Shown here: in pieces, positions 1 through 7,950 of the stretch
How positions within the stretch are numbered: position 1 is the first letter of the stretch
How the letters are laid out: each line of letters starts with the position of its first letter
Assembly: GCA_964648505.1 (NCBI GenBank)
Contig: CAZYMI010000006.1
Span: 28,991 to 92,990 of the forward strand
DNA: 64,000 nucleotides
Reading direction: 5' to 3'
DNA from: CAZYMI01 sp964648505
GTDB lineage: Bacteria > Pseudomonadota > Alphaproteobacteria > Micavibrionales > Micavibrionaceae
Program-made: the position numbers and the translations under genes
Notes under the pieces: model-generated
What the model saw: the letters and a program-made list of their open reading frames with translations, nothing else
What the model was told of the DNA's origin: nothing
Database searches by the model: none

Positions 1-119
1 TCAGTGATACGCCCTTTTTTTCCAAGCGCTGTAACGCGCGCAGCTTCAAGCGTATTTAAATCGCCTGCGGTATTTACAAGGGTAATCAATTCATCTTTAA
101 GGGCATTAATGCTTGTCAT
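1..119 (-). CDS. pheS: Phenylalanyl-tRNA synthetase alpha subunit, N-terminal fragment
   Basis: The first 39 or so codons of pheS, cut by the window edge. The protein begins MTSINALKDELITLV and continues to a GKKGRIT segment, typical of the N-terminal coiled-coil arm of bacterial PheS, which binds tRNA-Phe. PheS pairs with PheT to charge tRNA-Phe in the cytoplasm. It is the last gene of a leftward rpmI-rplT-small ORF-pheS run, the usual order in many bacteria, but here a terminator-like hairpin (171-192) sits between it and the upstream genes. The ATG at 117-119 is the only good start. Confidence 0.85.
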   Translation of the reverse strand, partial: MTSINALKDELITLVNTAGDLNTLEAARVTALGKKGRIT

Positions 120-170
120 AGAATGCTTTTACCACTGAATGACAATCGTTAAAAGTGGCCGTGAACGAAT

Positions 171-192
171 AAAAAAGCGGCCCGACAGGCCG
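171..192 (-). terminator. Rho-independent terminator upstream of pheS
   Basis: On the minus strand a CGGCC/GGCCG stem with a 5-nt loop is followed by C and six T residues. It lies between the small ORF ending at 201 and pheS, so it ends the rpmI-rplT transcript or acts as an attenuator for pheS. No leader peptide rich in Phe codons is visible. Confidence 0.6.
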
Positions 193-200
193 ATTAAAAA

Positions 201-380
201 TTAGCCTTGTGTAAACCTCAGCCCAAGTTTTGTTCTCAGGCCCCGAAGTGTCAGAAGACCCATTGTTTCCCAGACACGATCTTCTATTTCCATGCGATGT
301 AGATATTTATCACGAGGAGTGACTGCGCCATCAAAAACACTGAAAATACTTGGTTTATTTTCTGGTTTTGGCTTGGACAT
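201..380 (-). CDS. Small hypothetical protein (59 aa) between rplT and pheS
   Basis: A 59-residue ORF starting MSKPKPENKPSIFSVFDGA and ending in a basic RGLRTKLGLRF stretch. I chose the ATG at 378-380 because it follows rplT by one base and has a GGCAG Shine-Dalgarno-like sequence a few bases upstream. A longer reading would run back into rplT. No known domain is recognised. The mixed hydrophilic/amphipathic composition, tight spacing to rplT and position ahead of the terminator suggest a real co-transcribed gene, but the function is unknown. Confidence 0.5.
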   Translation of the reverse strand: MSKPKPENKPSIFSVFDGAVTPRDKYLHRMEIEDRVWETMGLLTLRGLRTKLGLRFTQG

Positions 381-381
381 T

Positions 382-750
382 TTAAGCTGCCTTTTTTGAT
401 AAAGCTGTTTTTGCCTGGTCAACGATTGATTTAAACACGTCAGCATCGTGATAAGCCATTTCAGCTAAAACTTTGCGATCTAAATCAAAACCAGCCAAAC
501 CAAGGCCATTCATAAATTGCGAATAGGTCATACCATATTCCCGAACAGCGGCGTTGATACGCTGGATCCATAAAGCGCGGAAATTGCGTTTTTTCGCGCG
601 GCGATCGCGGTAAGCATATTGCAACGCTTTTTCGACGCGCTGCAGCGCAGGGCGATGACAATTACCGGAACGGCCAACATAGCCTTTTGCCAGCTTAATA
701 ATCTTACGTTTTCTTGCGTGGGCGCGGGGGCCACCTTTTGTGCGTGCCAT
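382..750 (-). CDS. rplT: 50S ribosomal protein L20
   Basis: 122 aa, normal length for L20. It begins MARTKGGPRAHARKRKIIK with the strongly basic N-terminal extension that threads into 23S rRNA, followed by the conserved helical region (YRDRRAKKRNFRALWIQRIN) and the globular C-terminal domain. L20 is essential for early 50S assembly and in many bacteria represses its own operon by binding the mRNA leader. The gene lies 12 bp downstream of rpmI with a GGAG ribosome-binding site, so the two are co-transcribed. The lysine-rich end (SKKAA) is ordinary. Confidence 0.97.
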   Translation of the reverse strand: MARTKGGPRAHARKRKIIKLAKGYVGRSGNCHRPALQRVEKALQYAYRDRRAKKRNFRALWIQRINAAVREYGMTYSQFMNGLGLAGFDLDRKVLAEMAYHDADVFKSIVDQAKTALSKKAA

Positions 751-762
751 GATGAACTCTCC

Positions 763-1062
763 TTACGCTTTCTGAGATGCTTTTTTAGGTGCTTTAACAG
801 CAACACTTGCTGATTTAAGCGCGGGATTTGTGATTTTCTTTGCCTTAACCCGCTTAATTTTGCGTGAGTACGGCATGAAGTTATCGCGAATGATTTTCGC
901 ATCACATTCAGCCAAGATCATGGATCCACGCGTTTTACGTTTCATGCTGTTTGGCTTGTTCATCATCATGTGACGGGATTTGGCTGCTTTCGCTTTAACC
1001 TTACCGCCAGCATTAACACGGAAGCGCTTTTTAGCGCCCGATTTCGTTTTCATTTTCGACAT
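763..1062 (-). CDS. rpmI: 50S ribosomal protein L35 with C-terminal extension
   Basis: The first 65 residues match L35: start MSKMKTKSGAKKRF, then the basic core KAAKSRHMMMNKP and the closing MPYSRKIKRVKAKK. L35 is normally about 65 aa; this ORF continues for some 35 residues with an Ala/Lys/Ser-rich tail (VKAPKKASQKA), giving 99 aa. The tail keeps the codon style of its neighbours and has no stop near the usual end, so it looks like a genuine extension, perhaps resting on rRNA. An AGAGGACC ribosome-binding site precedes the ATG. First gene of the leftward rpmI-rplT unit. Confidence 0.93.
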   Translation of the reverse strand: MSKMKTKSGAKKRFRVNAGGKVKAKAAKSRHMMMNKPNSMKRKTRGSMILAECDAKIIRDNFMPYSRKIKRVKAKKITNPALKSASVAVKAPKKASQKA

Positions 1063-1341
1063 TTGGTCCTCTGAGGGTTAGATTTTATATACGCAGAACA
1101 AGGCATGTCGATGCGCCCGTCTGCTACAGCAAGGGGTTATAACGCCACATCCCTTTTGAAATCAAGTGAAATTAGCGCTTTTGATAAAAATCATCTTTTT
1201 AAAGTCAAAAATATCCCGAAAACCCTACCCTTAAAGAGCTTATCTTTTAAAAATCCCGCGTTTAAAGGTCTGACCTATTTTAAAAACAGACCTTATAAAA
1301 AATACATCTTGAATTGAAAAGTTTATAAATTATGTAAAATG
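1063..1341. other. Intergenic leader of rpmI with an 8-bp hairpin
   Basis: AT-rich spacer between the DUF4864 gene and rpmI, presumably holding the rpmI promoter and leader. A perfect 8-bp inverted repeat (AAGGTCTG at 1265-1272, CAGACCTT at 1287-1294, 14-nt loop) lies near the left-reading DUF4864 gene end. It has no T-run on either strand, so it is not a standard terminator; it could be part of an L20-binding leader. A 70-codon ORF on the plus strand has poor composition and is not accepted as a gene. Confidence 0.35.
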
Positions 1342-1758
1342 CTATAAAGAACGCTCTGTCTCATTCAAAGTAGCTGCGCTCATCACCTGCCACTTTCCAT
1401 GACTATCAAGAACAACGCGGAACAGAATAATTGATTTCTTTCCATTAACATCCTGAACCTCAACTCTGTGAATGATAGAATTTTCTGATCGTGTACTGCC
1501 CAAAAGCCTGACTGCAATATGGCTGTATAAAGGATGGTCTTTAAATCTTATGTCACGCAAATAGGCTTTTGCGTCTGCAAATTTCTTTTGAAAGGACGGC
1601 GCAATCAAAGAAAAAGCAAGGGCTGCATCACGATTTCTGACCGCCTCAAGCTGTTCTTGCACCACTAAAAATGACGGATCATTAACGGGTGCGTTCTGCG
1701 CATAAGCAGGAGCAAATAAAAAACCCGCCATCAAAAAAGCAACAAAAAGCACACGCAT
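1342..1758 (-). CDS. Exported DUF4864-type protein
   Basis: 138 aa. A clear Sec signal peptide opens the protein (MRVLFVAFLMAGFLFAPAYA, cleavage after AYA). The mature part has a helical segment (EQLEAVRNRDAALAFSLIAP) followed by a beta-rich region ending in a GKWQVMSAATL strand. This is the layout of DUF4864, a small NTF2-like periplasmic family of unknown function found mainly in alphaproteobacteria. It stands alone, transcribed leftwards, 58 bp downstream of the cytochrome c gene, with which it may be co-transcribed. Family assignment rests on pattern and length, not on a search. Confidence 0.7.
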   Translation of the reverse strand: MRVLFVAFLMAGFLFAPAYAQNAPVNDPSFLVVQEQLEAVRNRDAALAFSLIAPSFQKKFADAKAYLRDIRFKDHPLYSHIAVRLLGSTRSENSIIHRVEVQDVNGKKSIILFRVVLDSHGKWQVMSAATLNETERSL

Positions 1759-1816
1759 AAAAAAACTATACCAAAAAGGCCTTAAATCAGCCTTAACACA
1801 CCTTCCTGGTTTTTAA

Positions 1817-2563
1817 TTACGGAGATTTTTTTACAGGCTGCGGGATAAGTTTTTGCGGTGTTGAAGAAGGGGTAGGGGCAGCTTCTTTTTTAAGGTCTGC
1901 ATCAGCTTTAGCGTCTGCTTTTTGAGAATCAACCTGCGCATCTGGCTTATCCCCCGTTTTATCGTCTACATTTTCTTCGGTTTTCGGAGGTGCCGCAGCC
2001 GCAGCTTCTTTATCAATATCTGCTTGAGACGGTAAGGCTGCAGGGCTGTCAGATAATGTACGAAGCCATGCGATCAGAGCGGCACGATCCTCAGGCTTTT
2101 TCACCCCAATAAAACTCATTTTTGTGCCCGGGGCATAGTCCTTTGGCTTCCATAAGAAGTGATTAAGATCATCATATGTCCAAGTGCCATTACCAACTTT
2201 AATAAGCTCACCTGAATAGGCAAACCCTGCGATATGATGCTTTTTGTTCCCTACAATGTTCCACAAATTAGGTCCAACACCGTCAGCGCCGCCCTTGTCA
2301 AAGCTATGACAAGCCGTGCAAACTTTATGCACTTTCTCGCCTTTTGCTGTATCGGCGGTTGCCAGAAGTGCCAAAATTGGCTCAGGCGCAGCGACTGCTG
2401 CCCCCCCGCCAGATACAGGGCCTGCTGCTGCCTCAACGCTCACAGCATCCTGTTCCATATGCTCTGGGGCAACAAGCGTTCTTGCAACAAAGCCACATAA
2501 CATAGCAACGATACCTGCCACCAAGATAGCAGCAAAGATTTTATTATTCTCAAGATTGTTCAT
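1817..2563 (-). CDS. Membrane-anchored c-type cytochrome (CycM-like)
   Basis: 248 aa. An uncleaved N-terminal anchor (about residues 8-31) is followed by an Ala/Gly linker and a class I cytochrome c domain. Haem attachment is CTACH (C82, C85, H86), and the GTKM motif supplies the axial Met149. After the domain comes a 75-residue Ala/Asp/Lys/Pro-rich tail without predicted structure. Mitochondrial-like cytochromes of this type (CycM, cytochrome c552) carry electrons between the bc1 complex and cytochrome c oxidase on the periplasmic face; ctaA elsewhere in this window fits an aa3-type oxidase. The gene is divergent from pheA. The low-complexity tail is unusual for the family. Confidence 0.88.
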   Translation of the reverse strand: MNNLENNKIFAAILVAGIVAMLCGFVARTLVAPEHMEQDAVSVEAAAGPVSGGGAAVAAPEPILALLATADTAKGEKVHKVCTACHSFDKGGADGVGPNLWNIVGNKKHHIAGFAYSGELIKVGNGTWTYDDLNHFLWKPKDYAPGTKMSFIGVKKPEDRAALIAWLRTLSDSPAALPSQADIDKEAAAAAPPKTEENVDDKTGDKPDAQVDSQKADAKADADLKKEAAPTPSSTPQKLIPQPVKKSP

Positions 2564-2664
2564 TGAAAGACGAGCCTGTATTTCTTATGGTGATTAAAGC
2601 TTGAAGCTGTCATAGCTTTATAGCCAATTTTGATCAATCCTGAAATAGATTGCGCACAAATACA

Positions 2665-3537
2665 ATGACAAAAATTCAACCAAATGACCCCCTGAACTGG
2701 GCTAAAACGATTAGTTTTGCCGGCGTGCATGGGGCTTTTGCCGATATTGCCTGCCGTACTGCCTGCCCGGGGCTTAAAACCATACCGTTTGAAACCTTTG
2801 AAGAGGCCGCAAACGCCCTTTCCCACAATAAGGCTGATCTGGCCATGATCCCGATTGACAATACCATCGCAGGACGGGTGGCCGATGTATACCATCTGAT
2901 CCCACGCGCTGGGTTACATATTATAGGTGAGCATTTCGAACCCATCCGAATGAGTCTACTGGCATTAAAAGGGACAAAGATATCGGCTGTGTCTGATGTC
3001 TATTCTTATATCCATGCCTTAACTCAATGCCGAAAATTCATCGCAGCTAAAAATCTGAAAGCGCATAACCACTATGACACAGCTGGTGCAGCTGCCGATA
3101 TTAAAAGCTGGGGGGATCCCTCTAAAGCCGCGATCGCTTCTAGTCTTGCAGGTGAGATTTATGGGCTCGATATTCTGGCAGAAAATATTCAAGATCAGGA
3201 AAATAATGTCACCCGCTTTTTAATGCTGGCGCCAAAACAAATTATACCAAACCTTCAAAGCACACCCGCAATGACAAGCTTGCTTTTTTCTGTGCGCAAC
3301 ATACCGGCTGCGCTGTATAAGGCATTAGGCGGCTTTGCAACAAACAATGTCCAGATCACAAAACTTGAAAGTTATTTTGACGATAGTTTCTCTGTTGCGC
3401 GTTTTTACATTGATGCCCAGGCACACATAGAAAGCATTGAAATGAAGCTCGCACTTGAGGAGCTGCGTTTTTTTGCAGCAGAACTCAGTGTGCTTGGCTG
3501 TTATCCTGCCCACCCCTTCCGTCTTCAGAAAGGTTAA
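2665..3537 (+). CDS. pheA: Prephenate dehydratase
   Basis: 290 aa from the ATG at 2665; an in-frame TTG at 2650 is possible but less likely. The catalytic PDT domain (about residues 8-190) shows the opening ISFAGVHGAFADIA, the PIDNTIAGRV segment (usually PIENS) and the NVTRFLML motif containing the catalytic Thr. A C-terminal ACT domain follows (residues 205-290, KLESYFDDSFSVARFYID), normally the Phe-binding feedback site; its usual ESRP motif is replaced by ESYF. The enzyme converts prephenate to phenylpyruvate in Phe synthesis. It is a monofunctional dehydratase with no chorismate mutase domain. A small ORF follows 3 bp downstream. Confidence 0.92.
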   Translation: MTKIQPNDPLNWAKTISFAGVHGAFADIACRTACPGLKTIPFETFEEAANALSHNKADLAMIPIDNTIAGRVADVYHLIPRAGLHIIGEHFEPIRMSLLALKGTKISAVSDVYSYIHALTQCRKFIAAKNLKAHNHYDTAGAAADIKSWGDPSKAAIASSLAGEIYGLDILAENIQDQENNVTRFLMLAPKQIIPNLQSTPAMTSLLFSVRNIPAALYKALGGFATNNVQITKLESYFDDSFSVARFYIDAQAHIESIEMKLALEELRFFAAELSVLGCYPAHPFRLQKG

Positions 3538-3540
3538 ATC

Positions 3541-3723
3541 ATGCCTATTACACATGCTGAACTTGCAGCGAGACTTTTACGTGATGCCGCAGAGTTTTTT
3601 ATTTCAGTTGGTATTGAAAACCCCATTCTTAAAGAACAGATGGATGAAAACGCACGTGTATTTAATGGCGTCGCTGATATGGTCCAAACTGACCCAACGG
3701 GCGTTTTGCCTGATGAAGGCTAA
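3541..3723 (+). CDS. Small hypothetical protein (60 aa) downstream of pheA
   Basis: 60 aa, starting MPITHAELAARLLRDAAEFF. It begins 3 bp after the pheA stop and has an AGAAAGG ribosome-binding site within pheA, so translation is probably coupled. The sequence is soluble, acidic and mostly helical (LLRDAAEFFISVGIENPILKE), with no signal peptide or membrane segment and no metal-binding motif. No family is recognised. Its reading frame has the same codon style as pheA and no competing ORF, which supports it being real. Confidence 0.65.
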   Translation: MPITHAELAARLLRDAAEFFISVGIENPILKEQMDENARVFNGVADMVQTDPTGVLPDEG

Positions 3724-3726
3724 AGA

Positions 3727-4071
3727 TTAAGAAACAACCAACTGCCTAAACCAGAAAAACACAGTCTGCAATAATCCACGCAAACCACGCGACCGACCAT
3801 CGTAAATCCTGACGGTTTCTTCCTGGAACTGATTACGAACCTGGCAATGCCAGCGTTTCTTGATTTCAACCCGGCTGACATCTGCGCGCTGCGCAAGATG
3901 ATGGGCCATATTAAGGGCTTTCATCAAGTGATCGGTTGTTGCCGACAAGGCCCATCTTTTATGGGCAAGTGCGTAATTTTTATCAGGCGGCGTGAAGGTA
4001 TATATAGTGTAAAGAGTTGTCTGGAGAATATGGTTACGGCGCGTGTTCGCGGATGTCAGCATGGACATCAT
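3727..4071 (-). CDS. Hypothetical protein (114 aa)
   Basis: 114 aa, convergent with the pheA unit. It starts with two adjacent ATGs (4071 and 4068) preceded by AGGAAAGG. A central stretch (YTFTPPDKNYALAHKRWAL) leads into a helix (DHLMKALNMAHHLAQ) and a charged beta-like segment (SRVEIKKRWHCQ). There is no signal peptide or membrane anchor. I recognise no family with confidence. A 104-codon ORF on the other strand overlaps it, but that one has a Cys/Phe-rich, poorly ordered translation and no ribosome-binding site, so the minus-strand reading is preferred. Confidence 0.6.
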   Translation of the reverse strand: MMSMLTSANTRRNHILQTTLYTIYTFTPPDKNYALAHKRWALSATTDHLMKALNMAHHLAQRADVSRVEIKKRWHCQVRNQFQEETVRIYDGRSRGLRGLLQTVFFWFRQLVVS

Positions 4072-4284
4072 ACCCTTTCCTGTTATCCTTGGTTGAAAAA
4101 TAATCAGACGTTTCTTTTCTTACTTAATACATCTACACAAAATACTTTAAAAAAGTCTTAAAATATTCTTAATACCCTGAAATAAAACGATTTTAATACC
4201 ACTTCATTTATTGAGTTTTCAGCAAAGCACACGTACAATCATCTTATCGGTTTTCTCATTCACACCATCAAAAAAGTTTAAAAT

Positions 4285-6699
4285 ATGGCCACTGCCAGAC
4301 GATCACCCAAAGCATCGGAAGGTCTGATGCGTTTTATACCCACCACGGTACAAAGTTTTTGTGCACGGCGAATTATTGACGTCCTTGCGCTTACACTGAT
4401 TTTTGCAGGGGTTTTTACAGGTCTGGCGCTTATAAGCTATAACCCAACTGATCCTTCTTTTAATACAGCGTCCTCGCATATTTCAAACTGGAGCGGATTA
4501 CTGGGCGCCAAGATTGCAGATTTATTTTTACAAACAGTAGGTCTTGGTGCGATCTTTTTTGCTTTGCTTCCTTTTGTGTGGGGCTTGCGCTTATACTTTC
4601 GAAAAAAATTATCTTTTATGCCGATGCGATTCGCACTTTTGCTTGCCAGCACCATTTTAGTTGCTTGTGGCTTGGCGCTAATCCCTTCTTTTGGATGGCT
4701 TACACAACCTTCACTGGGTGGCGCTGGCGGACCTATCGTTCTTAATAGTTTAAGCGCCATCTTACCAACCAGCATCTCTGCGGGATGGGGTATTGTTTTT
4801 ATAGGTTTGCTTTGCGCTTTTATCGGGCTTGCATGCGCTGCACTAGCAACCGGACTCGACCGTTACGAATGGCACGATGTGTTCAGTTCTGCTGCACATT
4901 CCTTTTCTGTCGCTAGTCAGAAAATCTTGAACTTTATTCATTGGATCAGATTTCACAATCAAGCTGATTATTCACCGCGCCAGAAAGTAACGCTAAAACG
5001 CACACGCCCTCAGCGTCGTGTTACCCTTGTTGAAAGCGATAATGAATATGACGACACCAACGAGGATGATGAAGAAACTGCTGAGGATATAGCTGCGCCT
5101 ATACCACCTCGCGCTATTGCTGGATCTATCAAAGTTGTTCGGCCTGCCATGTCTAAAGATAAAGCGGGGCGGGATTTAAGACAAAAATCATTCTCGTTGC
5201 CAGAAGGTGAATGGGAGCTGCCTGCTCATGATTTATTACAAGACCCCCCCAAGCAAGCCGATGCCGACAAGGTTGACGAAAGCGGTTTGCGCAAAAATGC
5301 CGAAATGCTGCAAACGGTTTTGAATGACTACAATATAAAAGGTGATATTGTTTCTATTCATCCTGGACCTGTTGTTACACTCTATGAACTTGAACCGGCA
5401 CCCGGCACAAAATCATCTCGCGTCATAGGTCTTTCGGATGATATTGCACGCTCAATGGCCGCTGTTTCTGTTCGCGCAGCTGTTGTCCCAGGACGCAATG
5501 TGATCGGCATTGAATTGCCTAACAAGCGCCGTCAGACTGTCTACTTAAAAGAACTTTTAGCTTCAGAACTTTACGAGCAATCCACAACCAAACTTCCCCT
5601 TGTTCTTGGTAAAGATATCGGCGGCCAGACAATTATAGCTGATCTTGCACGCATGCCGCATCTGCTGGTGGCCGGTACGACGGGCTCTGGTAAATCTGTG
5701 GCGATTAACACCATGATTTTATCCCTTGTCTATCGTCTGCCGCCAGAAAAATGCCGCTTTATTATGATTGATCCGAAAATGCTTGAATTATCGGTTTATG
5801 ATGACATTCCCCATCTTTTGACGCCTGTTGTCACAGAACCCGGCAAGGCGATCGTTGCGTTAAAATGGGCTGTGCAAGAAATGGAGAATCGCTACCGGGC
5901 TATGTCTAAAGTTGGCGTGCGTAACATCGAAGGATACAATACGCGTCTTCAAGAAGCGCGTGATAACAATGAAACCCTAATGCGTAAAGTGCAGACAGGT
6001 TTTGATTCGGAAACCGGTAAACCTGTTTACGAAGAACAAGCGATTGATTTGACCGAGCTTCCTTATATCGTCGTTATTGTTGATGAATTTGCTGATTTGA
6101 TGCTGGTAGCTGGCAAAGATGTTGAAAATGCTATTCAACGTCTGGCACAGATGGCACGCGCTGCTGGTATTCACCTCATCATGGCAACACAAAGACCATC
6201 GGTTGATGTAATCACAGGGGTTATTAAAGCTAATTTTCCAACAAGAATCAGTTTTCAGGTAACGTCAAAAATTGATAGCCGCACCATTTTAGGGGATAGC
6301 GGCGCTGAACAGCTTCTAGGCATGGGAGATATGCTTTATATGGCTGCAGGGGGCCGTATTACACGCGTCCATGGCCCTTTTGTGACCGATAACGAAGTTG
6401 AAAAAGTTGTCAATCACCTCAAAGCCCAAGGTGAGCCGGAATATCTTGAAGATGTTACAGAAGGTGATGGCACTTTCGGGGATGGCGGGGAAGATGACAG
6501 CGAAGGCCCTGCAATTGATGACCTTTACGATAAGGCCGTTGCCCTTGTAGCGCGGGAGGGTAAGGCATCGACCAGTTTTATCCAAAGACACCTGCAAATT
6601 GGGTATAACCGTGCCGCCCGTATTATTGAGGAAATGGAAAAACAAGGTGTGGTTACAACAGCTAATCATGTCGGTAAAAGGGATGTGCTGGTACGCTAG
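4285..6699 (+). CDS. ftsK: DNA translocase FtsK
   Basis: 804 aa. The N-terminal part (residues 30-200) has four membrane segments that anchor the protein at the septum. An acidic linker (DNEYDDTNEDDEE) is followed by the RecA-like motor with Walker A GTTGSGKS (464-471) and Walker B IVDEFADLM (about 596-603). The C-terminal winged-helix gamma domain (last 65 residues, STSFIQRHLQIGYNRAARI) reads polar DNA motifs and activates XerCD at dif. FtsK pumps the chromosome terminus and resolves dimers during division. lolA follows after 31 bp, an order common in alphaproteobacteria. Confidence 0.97.
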   Translation: MATARRSPKASEGLMRFIPTTVQSFCARRIIDVLALTLIFAGVFTGLALISYNPTDPSFNTASSHISNWSGLLGAKIADLFLQTVGLGAIFFALLPFVWGLRLYFRKKLSFMPMRFALLLASTILVACGLALIPSFGWLTQPSLGGAGGPIVLNSLSAILPTSISAGWGIVFIGLLCAFIGLACAALATGLDRYEWHDVFSSAAHSFSVASQKILNFIHWIRFHNQADYSPRQKVTLKRTRPQRRVTLVESDNEYDDTNEDDEETAEDIAAPIPPRAIAGSIKVVRPAMSKDKAGRDLRQKSFSLPEGEWELPAHDLLQDPPKQADADKVDESGLRKNAEMLQTVLNDYNIKGDIVSIHPGPVVTLYELEPAPGTKSSRVIGLSDDIARSMAAVSVRAAVVPGRNVIGIELPNKRRQTVYLKELLASELYEQSTTKLPLVLGKDIGGQTIIADLARMPHLLVAGTTGSGKSVAINTMILSLVYRLPPEKCRFIMIDPKMLELSVYDDIPHLLTPVVTEPGKAIVALKWAVQEMENRYRAMSKVGVRNIEGYNTRLQEARDNNETLMRKVQTGFDSETGKPVYEEQAIDLTELPYIVVIVDEFADLMLVAGKDVENAIQRLAQMARAAGIHLIMATQRPSVDVITGVIKANFPTRISFQVTSKIDSRTILGDSGAEQLLGMGDMLYMAAGGRITRVHGPFVTDNEVEKVVNHLKAQGEPEYLEDVTEGDGTFGDGGEDDSEGPAIDDLYDKAVALVAREGKASTSFIQRHLQIGYNRAARIIEEMEKQGVVTTANHVGKRDVLVR

Positions 6700-6730
6700 A
6701 CTTCTTTAATAACTGTGCTAGGTTCTGGCT

Positions 6731-7351
6731 ATGAAGCTCTTTGCTATTATATTTTTTACATGCCTGATCGCTCCTTTGTTCGCTTTTGCGCAACCCGCAC
6801 CTATTGTTCAAAATGTTGTGCGTGACGCGGAAGCCTATTTACAAAAGCTTGATACTGTTAAAGCGCGCTTTATCCAAACGGCGCCGGACGGATCCCAAGT
6901 TTCGGGTACATTTTATCTAGATCGTCCGGGAAAACTGCGCTTTGAATATGACCCCCCCATTAAAGATTTTGTTGTTGCAGATGGTGTATTTATTTATTTT
7001 TATGATGGACAGATCAAACAGCAATCCAATGCACCCATAGGCCAAACTCTTGCTGATTTTCTTTTGCGTAAAAACCTTCGTCTTTCAGGTGATATTATCG
7101 TCACCGAAGTCAAAAGACGCGGTGGCCTGCTACAAATTACAGCCGCCCAGAAAGCTGACCCAAACGCAGGGAAAATTACTTTAGGATTTGAAGAGACACC
7201 AAAACTTGAGCTAAAAAAATGGCGAGTTTTGGATTCGCAAGGTCAAATTACTGAAGTTGAGTTATTTGACAGCGTTCGTGATTTAAAGTTTCCTGCTGCA
7301 CTTTTTTCATGGCGTGATCCTAATAAAGTTATTGGCGGCGTTAACAAGTAA
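6731..7351 (+). CDS. lolA: Outer-membrane lipoprotein carrier LolA
   Basis: 206 aa. A Sec signal peptide (MKLFAIIFFTCLIAPLFAFA) is followed by the LolA beta-barrel fold: LDTVKARFIQTAPDG, GTFYLDRPGKLRFEYDPP, the VADGVFIYFYD strand and the closing DPNKVIGG. LolA takes lipoproteins from the inner-membrane LolCDE complex and delivers them across the periplasm to the outer membrane. The gene sits between ftsK and recR; its stop shares one base with the recR start (TAATG), so the two are translationally coupled. Confidence 0.93.
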   Translation: MKLFAIIFFTCLIAPLFAFAQPAPIVQNVVRDAEAYLQKLDTVKARFIQTAPDGSQVSGTFYLDRPGKLRFEYDPPIKDFVVADGVFIYFYDGQIKQQSNAPIGQTLADFLLRKNLRLSGDIIVTEVKRRGGLLQITAAQKADPNAGKITLGFEETPKLELKKWRVLDSQGQITEVELFDSVRDLKFPAALFSWRDPNKVIGGVNK

Positions 7352-7950
7352 TGTCAGCGGATCCTTTTGATCATCTTATTCGGCACCTTTCAGCATTACC
7401 GGGCTTAGGCCCTCGATCAGCGCGACGCGTTGCGCTTTATTTACTCATGCGCAAAGACCAGCTGATGATACCCCTTGCACAAACCTTGCAGCATGCCGCA
7501 AGTGCTATAAAAACCTGCACTGATTGCGGAAACTTCGACACTTCAGAACCTTGCAGAATTTGTACAGATTCGCGCCGCGATTTAGGATTAATCTGCGTGG
7601 TTGCCACAGTTGCAGATTTATGGGCAATTGAACGTGCGCACGCGCATCGTGGCGCTTACCATGTTCTGGGAGGGGTATTGTCTGCGCTTGATGGGATCCG
7701 GCCTGACGATCTTAAAATTGCACAGCTTCTCTCACGAATTGAAAACAATAACATCACAGAAATTATTTTAGCCTTACCAGCAACAGTCGATGGCCAAACA
7801 ACCGCACATTACCTAACTGACAGGCTTCAAAATATACAGATAAAACCAAAAATTACGCGCCTTGCGCATGGGCTTCCTGTAGGTGGTGAGCTCGACTATC
7901 TGGATGATGGCACAATAACAACAGCGTTAAAATCCAGATCATCCGTTTAA
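7351..7950 (+). CDS. recR: Recombination mediator RecR
   Basis: 199 aa, family length. The order is a helix-hairpin-helix (PGLGPRSARRVALYLL, residues 17-32), a C4 zinc finger (C56, C59, C68, C71) and a Toprim domain with Walker B-like elements ending in the LPVGGELDYLDDGT motif. RecR with RecO (and RecF) loads RecA at gaps. The start overlaps the lolA stop by one base; its own end overlaps the convergent HlyD-type gene by 4 bp. Confidence 0.96.
   Translation: MSADPFDHLIRHLSALPGLGPRSARRVALYLLMRKDQLMIPLAQTLQHAASAIKTCTDCGNFDTSEPCRICTDSRRDLGLICVVATVADLWAIERAHAHRGAYHVLGGVLSALDGIRPDDLKIAQLLSRIENNNITEIILALPATVDGQTTAHYLTDRLQNIQIKPKITRLAHGLPVGGELDYLDDGTITTALKSRSSV

Noticed and set aside
120..200. Phenylalanine leader peptide for pheS attenuation
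   Set aside because: No short ORF with Phe codons is seen around the 171-192 hairpin.
1105..1317. 70-codon plus-strand ORF upstream of rpmI
   Set aside because: Lys/Phe/Asn-rich translation, no ribosome-binding site, lies in the rpmI leader.
3847..4161. 104-codon plus-strand ORF opposite the 114-aa gene
   Set aside because: Cys-rich, unpatterned translation and no ribosome-binding site; the minus-strand frame is better supported.
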